Shown here: positions 24,536 to 30,746 of the stretch, one piece after another
Position numbering within the stretch: the first letter of the stretch is position 1
Layout: every line of letters starts with the position of its first letter
Assembly (NCBI GenBank): GCA_937879875.1
Contig: CALFMN010000171.1
Span: 1-30,746, forward strand
Source: an uncultured Chloroflexota bacterium
GTDB lineage: Bacteria; Chloroflexota; Dehalococcoidia; CAUJGQ01
Direction of reading: 5' to 3'
Length of the DNA stretch: 30,746 nucleotides
Translations under genes and position numbers: made by a program
Notes under the pieces: generated by a model
Databases searched by the model: none
The model's input: only the letters and a program-made list of their open reading frames with translations
What the model was told of the DNA's origin: nothing

Positions 24536-25512
24536 CAGCGGGTCGCCTCCTGCGTGCGAAAACTGCGCAGGTTGTAGAGCATCACCGGCACGATCGCGCA
24601 GAGCAGGATCACGGCGATCGCGCTGGCACGGCCGAAGTTGCGGAAGTTGAACATCTCCTTATACATGCGGTTGGCGATCACATCCGTATCATAGTTGCCG
24701 TTCGTCATCACATAGACGATGTCGAACGCCTTGAGCGCGATGATCACGACGGTGGTGGTAACGACCGCGATCGTGGTGCCGAGCAGCGGGAAGATGATCC
24801 GCCAAAACACCTGCCACTCGCCGGCGCCATCGACGCGGGCTGCCTCCAGCACGTCGGCCGGTACGCCTTTCAGCGCTGCGGCCAGAATCACGGCTGCGAA
24901 ACCCGTCCACATCCAGACCGAGGCGCCGATGATCGCGAAGGTGTTCAGCGGGCGCTGGATCAGCCATGCGTGCGGCGTGAAGCCGGGCACCACGGCGCCC
25001 AAGAGGGCGTTCACCGTGCCGGTCTGCGGCAGGCTGGGCGGGCGGTAGTCGTACATGAACCGCCAGATGACGCCCGCCGCCACGAACGAAACGGCCATCG
25101 GCAGGAAGACGACTCCGCGCGCGAGCGACTCGTAGCGTACGCGGTCGGTGAGCACCGCGATCAGCAACCCGAAGGTGACGACGGCGCCGGTGAAGAAGAT
25201 CACCCAGAGCACATTGTTGCGCAGCGAGATCAGATTCGTGCGGTCGGTGAAGATATAGCGATAGTTGTCCAGTCCCACGAACTTCTGCGAACTGGCGTCG
25301 AGGAAGCTGAGGTAGATCGTCTTCAGCGACGGATAGACGAGGTAGACGCCGAGGAAGGCGAGCACCGGCAACAGCCAGAGCCACGGCCGCAGCCGCGGGC
25401 GCCAGTGGTTGGAGACTCCGCGCACCAGCCACTCGATCAGCGCGAGGTAGCCCACCAGCGCCGCCGGCACGCCGAGCACGACGACGAGGGCGAGGATGAT
25501 GCGGTCGCTCAT
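24535..25512 (-). CDS. Sugar ABC transporter permease, MalF-like
   Basis: A 325-aa membrane permease pairing with the MalG-like protein. The EAA loop reads EAARVDGAGEWQVFWRIIFP. It has extra N-terminal helices as MalF-type proteins do. The ATG at 25512 (MSDRIILALV) has no Shine-Dalgarno, because the region before it is the intergenic repeat; an in-frame ATG at 25572 would put 20 repeat-encoded residues on the protein. Expression may depend on coupling or leaderless-like initiation. Confidence 0.9.
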   Translation of the reverse strand: MSDRIILALVVVLGVPAALVGYLALIEWLVRGVSNHWRPRLRPWLWLLPVLAFLGVYLVYPSLKTIYLSFLDASSQKFVGLDNYRYIFTDRTNLISLRNNVLWVIFFTGAVVTFGLLIAVLTDRVRYESLARGVVFLPMAVSFVAAGVIWRFMYDYRPPSLPQTGTVNALLGAVVPGFTPHAWLIQRPLNTFAIIGASVWMWTGFAAVILAAALKGVPADVLEAARVDGAGEWQVFWRIIFPLLGTTIAVVTTTVVIIALKAFDIVYVMTNGNYDTDVIANRMYKEMFNFRNFGRASAIAVILLCAIVPVMLYNLRSFRTQEATR

Positions 25513-25526
25513 ACGCTGTTTGAGGA

Positions 25527-25597
25527 GAGTGGTGAGTAATGAGTGGTGAGGGGTTGATCTGCCACCATTCACTACTCACCATTCACCACTCACCCTC
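25527..25597. repeat. Imperfect inverted/tandem GGTGAGT-type repeat between binding protein and permeases
   Basis: The left half carries AGTGGTGAGTAATGAGTGG and the right half the complementary series CACTACTCACCATTCACCAC; both are built from GTGAGT/GTGGT units. In the operon transcript these would pair into a long stem. It fills nearly all of the 88-bp gap between the binding-protein stop and the first permease. Confidence 0.65.
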
Positions 25598-25600
25598 CCA

Positions 25601-27133
25601 TCACTGCTTGTACGCGTCGGCCTGCACTTTGTCGAGGTTGGCGAGGATGCTGTCCAGGCTGCCCGGATTCTGGATGTAGTCCAGAATCGCCTTGTACTCC
25701 GCCGTGCTCATCGCATCGGGCATCAGGTCCGAGGCATCGAACTTGGCGGTCTTCGTCGTCGTCACGATCTGCGCCTGCTCCTGCGCTAGCTGGTCCGGAT
25801 AGATGTCCGGCGACACCAACTTATTGGCGGAGAGTGCGCCGCCGCGCTTTACCCAGATCGACTGAGCTTCGGGCGTGGCGAGATATTTGATCAGCGCCCG
25901 TGCCTGCGGCGTGTCTTTGAACATGCCGAACAGGTCGCCGGCGACTTCAGCCGAGCCGGTGTACTTCGGATCAATGTCGGGGAACATGAAGAAGTTGAAG
26001 TCGGTGATCGGCTTGATGCCGGGGGTGCCTTTCACGAAGAAGTCGGTGATGAAGCTGCCCTGGTGCATCAAATAGCACTTCGGCGGGTTCGAAAACATGG
26101 GGTTGCCGGCGTCGCCGAAGTTGGTGGAAAGCACCGTTTGCGATCCACCGAAAACGTACTTCGGGTTGGCGATAATCTTGCCCCAGGTCTGCCAGGCCTG
26201 CTTGATCTCGGGCGAACTCCACTTGATCTTGCCCTGATACCACTGGTCGTAGACATCCGGCCCCGCCTGCCGCAGCACAATGTCTTCCAGCCAGTCGGTG
26301 CCGGGCCAGCCGCTCGCGGCGCCGGACTCCATGCCCTCGCACCACGGTGTTGTGCCGCTCTGCGCGATCTTGTCGGAGAGCGCGAGCAGGTCATCGAAGG
26401 TTTTCGGTGTCTGGCCATTGGAGAACTTGCTCAGCGTCTTCGGGTCGTACCAGATCGGCCCTTTGAGCGCGACCTTGATGAAGATGCCGACCTGCTTGCC
26501 GTTCACCTGCGCCAGTTGCAGCCAGGAGGCCGGATACTGCTGCTGCATGGCGTTCACGTCGAGCACACCGCCGAGGTCGATGAGCTTGCCCTGCTGCGCG
26601 AACTGCGCCATCTGGCCGGGGCCCGGCAGGCCGGCAAGCTCCGGCGGATTGCCGCCCTGCACGCGTGTCGTCAGCACGGCGTTCAGGTCGCGCGTGCCTT
26701 CGTAGTTCACTTTGACGCCGGTTGCATCCTCGAACGGCTTCACCATCGCCAGGAAGCTGTCCTGCTCGCTGCCGCCCCAGGTGCCGAGCACGTTCACCGA
26801 GCCGCCGAGCTTCTTGCCGCCCGCGGCCGCCAGCGCCGCCGCGCCCGGATCTCCCAACGTGCCGCCCGCCGTCGGCGAGCCGGCCCGCGCCGTGGCCGCC
26901 GAAGCGGTGCGCGAAGCTGCGCCGGTTGCTGCCGCGGCCGGCGAGCCAGGTTGTGCCGTGCCCGCGGCGCCGGGCGCGGGCGCGATCGAACTGGCCACCG
27001 GTTTGGCGGCGTTGTTGGCGGCGTTGCCGCCATTGGCCTTGTTGTTATTGTTGCTGCTGCACGCGGCCAGCAAACAGACGAACGCCAGCAGTACCAATGG
27101 CTGGCGGACGATGAAGAACCGACCAGAGCGCAT
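25601..27133 (-). CDS. Extracellular sugar-binding lipoprotein of ABC transporter
   Basis: A 510-aa type 1 (CUT1/MalE-like) solute-binding lipoprotein. A signal peptide ends in the lipobox LLAAC (Cys25). Then follows a long Asn/Ala/Gly/Pro low-complexity linker (26 to about 105) that tethers the binding domain, which begins near GGSVNVLGTWGGSEQ. VLGTWGG, GIFIKVALKGPIWY and PEAQSIW match the alpha-glucoside/multiple-sugar binding family. GAGGAGG precedes the ATG. It is the first gene of the operon; no ATPase gene follows, so a shared MsmK-like ATPase elsewhere is likely. Confidence 0.92.
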   Translation of the reverse strand: MRSGRFFIVRQPLVLLAFVCLLAACSSNNNNKANGGNAANNAAKPVASSIAPAPGAAGTAQPGSPAAAATGAASRTASAATARAGSPTAGGTLGDPGAAALAAAGGKKLGGSVNVLGTWGGSEQDSFLAMVKPFEDATGVKVNYEGTRDLNAVLTTRVQGGNPPELAGLPGPGQMAQFAQQGKLIDLGGVLDVNAMQQQYPASWLQLAQVNGKQVGIFIKVALKGPIWYDPKTLSKFSNGQTPKTFDDLLALSDKIAQSGTTPWCEGMESGAASGWPGTDWLEDIVLRQAGPDVYDQWYQGKIKWSSPEIKQAWQTWGKIIANPKYVFGGSQTVLSTNFGDAGNPMFSNPPKCYLMHQGSFITDFFVKGTPGIKPITDFNFFMFPDIDPKYTGSAEVAGDLFGMFKDTPQARALIKYLATPEAQSIWVKRGGALSANKLVSPDIYPDQLAQEQAQIVTTTKTAKFDASDLMPDAMSTAEYKAILDYIQNPGSLDSILANLDKVQADAYKQ

Positions 27134-27264
27134 GACGGCCTCCTCTGCGACCAGGCGGGGCGGCGCCGCTGGCGGACGCCGACCCCGGTTGGCGCCGCTG
27201 CGGTTGCGGGACTGTTCCTGCTACGGTCCATCGGCCGCGGGTCGGTGGGCTATTCCTCAAAAGA

Positions 27265-27295
27265 ATTACACTGCCTTAACGGCCGCTGTTCGCAA
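27265..27295 (-). promoter_or_regulatory. Candidate promoter of the sugar ABC operon
   Basis: Minus strand: TTGCGA (27295-27290), a 19-bp spacer, and TGTAAT (27270-27265), inside an AT-richer patch of the 289-bp divergent region. The leader would be about 130 nt. No clear LacI-type operator was found. Confidence 0.3.
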
Positions 27296-27325
27296 GCCTT
27301 CGTTGGCTCGACGCCGAGCGGATCG

Positions 27326-27334
27326 TGCTAGATT
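27326..27334 (+). promoter_or_regulatory. Extended -10 element (TGC-TAGATT) before the Asp-box gene
   Basis: TGCTAGATT followed by GGGGG lies 89 nt before the GTG start and resembles the elements at 7476 and 12963. TTGGCT upstream is 20 bp away, too far for a standard -35. Confidence 0.4.
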
Positions 27335-27422
27335 GGGGGCGCTCTGCCAGCGGGCAGATCCGGGGGCCGGCGGTGCAGTTCGCCGGCAGGCATAGCTGCG
27401 CGGCAACGCGAGGAGGCGGGTC

Positions 27423-28421
27423 GTGGAGTATCTGATCGGCACGAGCAGAGGAGTTTTTCGCTCAGACGGCGGCGAAGCACGCGAGGTTGAAGGGCTGAAG
27501 GACCAGAGCGCGCGGGCGCTGGCGCAGATCGGCGGGGCGCTGTTCGCCGGCACCAAGGACGGCGTCTTCCGTTCGGCGGACGGCGGCCGAACCTGGGTAC
27601 AGGCGGGCATCGCCGGCCGCGAGATCTGGGACATCGTGCAGTCGCCGGGCGATCCGCAGACGATCTTCGCCGGCGCCCAGCCGGCCGGCCTTTTTCGCAG
27701 CAGCGACGGCGGCCGCTCCTGGCAGGAGATCGAGTCCTTCGCGAAGATTCCCGGCGCAGAGAAGTGGTGCGTGCCGGTGACGCCGCCGCAGGGCGGCCGC
27801 GCCCGCACCGTGACGATCGATCAGCAGCACCCGGAGCGCTGGTGGGTCGGCGTGGAGGTCGGCGGCGTGGCGCGTACGGAGGATGTCGGCAAGAGCTGGT
27901 CTGTGAGCCTGCCCAATAACAATCCGGATATTCACGTGATGGTCAGCCATCCCAGCCGGCCCGACACCGTCTTTGCAACGACGGGCTACGGCCGGCTGCA
28001 GGGCGTTGCCGAGCAGATCGAGGGCAACGCCGGCCTCTTTCGCTCACAAGACGGCGGCGCGTCCTGGCAGTATCTCTGGCAGGGCCGGCTGCCGCGCTAC
28101 ACCCGTCCGATGGTGATTGATGCGCGCGACGAAGCGCTGACTGTGGCCTGCGCGCCCACGGCCTTCAGCAGCTACAAAGACGAAGGCGGCGCCAGGGCGA
28201 TGCTCTACCGCAGCGACGACGCGGGCGAGAGCTGGCGCTCGCTCTGCGACGCCGCGCATAGCCCATCCGCGACCTGCCTGCTGGGCGTGGCCGTGGGCGA
28301 GCGGCCCGGCGATGTGCTGGTGACGACGGACACCGGCGAGCTGTGGAACGTCACGCCCGCCGCACAGTGGAGCATGCTCGCCAGCGGCCTGCCGCCCGCG
28401 TGGAGTGTGCTGCAGGTGTGA
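27423..28421 (+). CDS. Asp-box (BNR) beta-propeller protein, VPS10/sialidase-like
   Basis: A 332-aa protein with five Asp-box repeats (SxDxGxxW): near 51-58, 93-100, 152-159, 208-215 and 264-271. Such boxes mark six- or seven-bladed propellers as in sortilin, photosynthesis assembly factor Ycf48 and sialidases. No signal peptide is visible, so it is probably cytosolic. No catalytic residues can be named. GGAGG lies 6 nt before the GTG start. Confidence 0.82.
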   Translation: MEYLIGTSRGVFRSDGGEAREVEGLKDQSARALAQIGGALFAGTKDGVFRSADGGRTWVQAGIAGREIWDIVQSPGDPQTIFAGAQPAGLFRSSDGGRSWQEIESFAKIPGAEKWCVPVTPPQGGRARTVTIDQQHPERWWVGVEVGGVARTEDVGKSWSVSLPNNNPDIHVMVSHPSRPDTVFATTGYGRLQGVAEQIEGNAGLFRSQDGGASWQYLWQGRLPRYTRPMVIDARDEALTVACAPTAFSSYKDEGGARAMLYRSDDAGESWRSLCDAAHSPSATCLLGVAVGERPGDVLVTTDTGELWNVTPAAQWSMLASGLPPAWSVLQV

Positions 28422-28458
28422 GACGCGGCGAGGATGCGGATGCGAACCGCGGGGCGTT

Positions 28459-28474
28459 CCGGCAGACATGCCGG
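28459..28474. terminator. Short hairpin after the Asp-box gene
   Basis: CCGGCA-GACA-TGCCGG, a 6-bp stem with a 4-nt loop, 38 nt after the stop codon. No U-tract follows; possible Rho-type or stabilising hairpin. Confidence 0.25.
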
Positions 28475-28561
28475 GGCGCCTCGCCTCGTGCATCGGCCGA
28501 TCAGTCATACTGAAACCAGAACCACGCTGCTGATGTTCCCGCGCGCGAATGAGGAGCCCGT

Positions 28562-29185
28562 ATGGCGACGAAGCACGCAACCACACGTCAGCGCGCCGCA
28601 GCCGCGCCCCGGCCGGCAGTGAAGCGGCGCCTGTTCACGGTCGATGAATACGATCGCATGATCGAGGCCGGCATCCTGTTCAGCGGCGAGCGCGTCGAGC
28701 TGTTGGGAGGGGAGATTCTGCACATGGCGGCAATCGGCGCGGACCACTCCTGGTGCGTCACCCGGCTCACCAACTGGTTCGCCCGCCGGCTGCCGGAGAC
28801 GCTGCTGGTCCGCATGCAGGACCCGATTCACCTGCCGCCCGATTCCGAGCCCGAGCCTGATCTCACGATCGTGCCCGCGCCCGCTCGGGTGCCTCATCCG
28901 CCGCTGCCGGGACCGGGCGATGTATTGCTGCTGATCGAGGTAGCGGATTCGTCGTTGCGTGCGGATCGGGAAAAAAAGCTTCGGCGCTACGCCGCTGCCG
29001 GCATCCCCGAGACCTGGCTCGTCGATCTGCCAGGAGAGTGCATCCACCGATACCGCGAGCCAAAGGACGGCGCCTACATCAGGATCACCACCTTCCGGCG
29101 TGGAGACATGCTGACGCCGCTCGCCTTCCCCGACCTGACGCTCGCTGTGGACGACATTCTCGGCCCAGCGGCAGATCCGGCGTGA
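28562..29185 (+). CDS. Uma2 family (DUF820) endonuclease-fold protein
   Basis: A 207-aa protein with the PD-(D/E)xK core of the Uma2 family: GERVELLGGEIL (42-53), Asp100 in EPEPDLTIV, Glu126 in LLLIEVADSS and a basic residue in ADREKKLRRYAAAGI (134-148). Uma2 genes are multicopy in cyanobacteria and Chloroflexota and may be mobile or nuclease-like, with unknown function. GAGGAG precedes the ATG. A GTG stub of an AAA regulator overlaps its stop codon. Confidence 0.87.
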   Translation: MATKHATTRQRAAAAPRPAVKRRLFTVDEYDRMIEAGILFSGERVELLGGEILHMAAIGADHSWCVTRLTNWFARRLPETLLVRMQDPIHLPPDSEPEPDLTIVPAPARVPHPPLPGPGDVLLLIEVADSSLRADREKKLRRYAAAGIPETWLVDLPGECIHRYREPKDGAYIRITTFRRGDMLTPLAFPDLTLAVDDILGPAADPA

Positions 29186-29243
29186 GCGCGTCCGTGCTCG
29201 TCGGTCGCGAACGCGAGCTGGCGACGCTGCGCGGACTGTGTTT
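29182..29243 (+). pseudogene. 5' stub of an AAA-type regulator gene
   Basis: GTG at 29182 overlaps the Uma2 stop (GTGA) and begins SASVLVGRERELATLRGL, the usual N-terminal opening (LVGREREL) of LuxR/AAA and NB-ARC regulators. After about 20 residues the similarity ends, no P-loop follows, and the frame runs on into 29493 through sequence without recognisable domains that overlaps the next gene. The stretch 29244-29449 holds nothing else recognisable. It appears to be a deletion relic. Confidence 0.55.
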
Positions 29244-29449
29244 GGTGATCCCTCGGTCGCGTGATGGCGTGGAGCAGGCGCCGGCGGCGTCCGCCGGCCA
29301 GCGTCACAGGATCGTGTTATTCGCCCGGCCCGTTGGCCTCGTTTCCGCTACATCGAGAATCCCCGGACTCTGCGATGGCGCCCCGCCGGCGTTGCGCGAG
29401 CATACGCCCATGAAGCGCGGCGCAACTATGGCGCCGGAAGGAGCGGGCG

Positions 29450-29941
29450 ATGTTGGCGGAACTGGCGGCGGGCACGGCAAAACGGCCTTCTGAGCGCACA
29501 CGAGTTGGACTGCGCGAGGTGTTGCTGAAGGCGGCGACGGCGCTGATGGGCTGCTGGCGCGGCGCGGCGCTGGCGATGCCCGGCATGGCCGGCTTGATCG
29601 CCGTGCGCGCCGAACTCACGCTGCACGGGCGGCGCGTTTCCGGCGGCTGCGCGACCGGCAGGGCACGGCGCGTCGTCACGGTGGCCGACGCCGAGGCGTT
29701 CCAGGCCGACGACGTGCTGGCGGCGGCTGACTGCAGCGACGCGGTGCTGGCCTGCCTGCCGCTGGCCGGCGCCATCGTGCTGGAAGGCGCGGGCGAGCTG
29801 TGCGCCGCGGCCGCGCTGGCCCGTGAGCTGGGCATCCCCGCGGTCTTCGCCGTGCGCGAGGTCATGCGTTCCGTCTGGGGCGGCGCCTGGCTGACGGTGG
29901 ATGGCGATTGCGGAACCATCAGCCTGACGGAGGGGTGGTAG
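29450..29941 (+). CDS. Stand-alone PEP-utilising swivelling domain protein lacking the phosphohistidine
   Basis: A 163-aa protein whose residues 64-160 match the mobile (swivelling) domain of PEP synthase/pyruvate phosphate dikinase: GCATGRARRV (67-74 region), ADDVLAA, GAIVLEGAGEL, LARELGIPAVFAV and VDGDCGTISL. The catalytic signature, normally GGxxSHAAIxAREL, reads AGELCAAAALAREL: Cys118 replaces Ser and Ala119 replaces the phosphorylated His. Phosphoryl transfer by the known mechanism is therefore impossible. The N-terminal ~60 residues are helical and unrecognised. AGGAG precedes the ATG. It is separated by 2 nt from the HAD gene and is likely coupled to it. Confidence 0.75.
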   Translation: MLAELAAGTAKRPSERTRVGLREVLLKAATALMGCWRGAALAMPGMAGLIAVRAELTLHGRRVSGGCATGRARRVVTVADAEAFQADDVLAAADCSDAVLACLPLAGAIVLEGAGELCAAAALARELGIPAVFAVREVMRSVWGGAWLTVDGDCGTISLTEGW

Positions 29942-29943
29942 CG

Positions 29944-30660
29944 ATGTCGGAGATCAAGGCGGTACTCTTCGACCTGGGCGGCACCCTGATCAGCGGTGAT
30001 GGCTTCGCCGAGGCGAGCGGTCGCACCCTCCGCCGGATCGCCGGGCTGGAGCACGATTGCTCGGGCGGCGAGCGCGCGGCGCGGGCGATGCGGACGGCGT
30101 TTGCCAGCGCCGGCGCGGAATTCTTCGCGCGGCCGTTCTATCTGCACCGCGACCTGTTCGCCGCGGTGGCCGCGGCGGCGCTGCGGGAGCTGGGCGTCGA
30201 ACCGACGGCGGCGCGGCTCGATGTCTTCGAACAGCTAATGGCCGCGGCGATCACGGAATCGGCGCCGTTGCGCGAGGGCGTACACGAGACGCTGCGCGAG
30301 TTGCGCGCCCGCGGACTGCACCTTGGTATGGTCAGCAATGCGGACGAGGCGCACCTGCGACCGCTGGTTGCCGGAGCCCAACTGGAGCCGCTGTTTGATT
30401 CGCTGCTCTCCAGCGAGGCGGCCGGCTCCTGCAAGCCGGATCAGGCGATCTTTACCGAGGCGCTGCGCCGCGCCGGCTGCCGGCCCGAGCAAGCGCTGTT
30501 CGTGGGCGACATGCTGCCGTTCGATATCGCCGGCGCCAACCGCGCGGGCATGCGTTCGGCGCTGATCCTCGACGGCTTCGAGGTCGCGACGACAACCTGC
30601 AACGCGCGGCCCGATCACATCATCCGCGCGATTCCCGAAGTGCTGGCTCTGCTAACCTGA
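29944..30660 (+). CDS. HAD-superfamily hydrolase
   Basis: A 238-aa HAD hydrolase with a helical cap inserted after motif I. Motifs: I is FDLGGTL (nucleophile Asp10, with Gly at the usual second Asp, position 12); II is MVSNADE; III is Lys in SCKPDQAIF; IV is FVGDMLPFDIAGA. Loss of the second Asp occurs in HAD enzymes such as dehalogenases and some phosphatases, so phosphatase activity may be altered. The ATG at 29944 is right after the upstream stop with GGAGGGG overlapping it. The substrate is unknown. Confidence 0.9.
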   Translation: MSEIKAVLFDLGGTLISGDGFAEASGRTLRRIAGLEHDCSGGERAARAMRTAFASAGAEFFARPFYLHRDLFAAVAAAALRELGVEPTAARLDVFEQLMAAAITESAPLREGVHETLRELRARGLHLGMVSNADEAHLRPLVAGAQLEPLFDSLLSSEAAGSCKPDQAIFTEALRRAGCRPEQALFVGDMLPFDIAGANRAGMRSALILDGFEVATTTCNARPDHIIRAIPEVLALLT

Positions 30661-30691
30661 GTCGAGTTTTCCCGCCCGGCGCTCCAGGCGC

Positions 30692-30746
30692 CCCTGTTCC
30701 CTGTTCCCTGTTCCCTGTTCCCTGTTCCCTGTTCCCTGTTCCCTGT
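30692..30746. repeat. Heptanucleotide tandem repeat (CCCTGTT)n reaching the window edge
   Basis: Almost eight perfect copies of CCCTGTT, 55 bp, begin 32 nt after the HAD stop and continue past the end. There are no spacers, so it is not CRISPR. Similar heptameric STRR sequences are known in cyanobacteria. Copy number and far flank are unseen. Confidence 0.85.

Noticed and set aside
25527..25597. Operator for a sugar-responsive repressor
   Set aside because: It lies inside the operon, not at the promoter, and has the look of a dispersed repeat.
30692..30746. CRISPR array
   Set aside because: Direct 7-bp repeats without spacers and no cas genes.

Overview
This 30.7 kb window is high-GC bacterial chromosome. 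Genes are densely packed on both strands, Shine-Dalgarno sequences of the GGAGG type are common, and no rRNA, tRNA, phage or CRISPR array was seen. Several traits together suggest a Chloroflexota bacterium of the Thermomicrobia/Dehalococcoidia type: a class V aminotransferase-SerA pair with a DUF1015 gene nearby, a cyclase/NB-ARC regulator, a Uma2 protein, Asp-box propellers, degenerate intergenic inverted repeats and an ISL3 remnant. This placement is inference from gene content only.

Layout. 0-7.1 kb: the 3' part of a class V aminotransferase and serA (+), then a class III cyclase/NB-ARC regulator (-) and a DUF1015 gene (-). These resemble a serine-biosynthesis neighbourhood into which the regulator has come. 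7.26-7.44 kb: a MITE-like inverted-repeat element. 7.5-13.9 kb: a membrane-anchored Moco oxidoreductase with an internal twin-arginine motif, hypoxanthine phosphoribosyltransferase, a membrane-anchored clan GH-A glycosidase, a Nudix hydrolase whose start overlaps it divergently, a small orphan, an XRE regulator, an alpha/beta hydrolase, peptide deformylase and a small zinc ribbon protein. 13.9-18.0 kb: an unusual RNase Y with no membrane anchor, a cysteine-dioxygenase-like cupin, a secreted HExxH protein and a YgjP-type HExxH protein.

18.1-21.7 kb looks like an accessory stretch: a PPOX-fold flavoprotein, the relic of an ISL3 transposase, a methyltransferase with a degraded SAM motif, gentisate 1,2-dioxygenase and a Phd/RelE-type toxin-antitoxin pair with a near-consensus promoter. 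21.8-23.5 kb: an RNase Z-like metallo-hydrolase and a second alpha/beta hydrolase. 23.6-27.1 kb: a sugar ABC uptake operon (binding lipoprotein, then two permeases) without its ATPase, with a repeat hairpin between binding protein and permeases. 27.4-30.7 kb: an Asp-box beta-propeller, a Uma2 protein, the 5' stub of an AAA regulator, a swivelling PEP-utilising domain that has lost its histidine, a HAD hydrolase and a heptanucleotide tandem repeat running off the window.

No large undescribed defence or biosynthetic system was recognised. The best leads are the DUF1015 protein with a sulfiredoxin/ParB-like GHHR motif near serA, the soluble RNase Y with a broken KH loop, the histidine-less PEP swivelling domain paired with a HAD phosphatase, the Tat/Sec hybrid Moco protein, and a shared TGC-TAnnnT promoter signature. 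All functions are read from motifs by eye; no database search was run.
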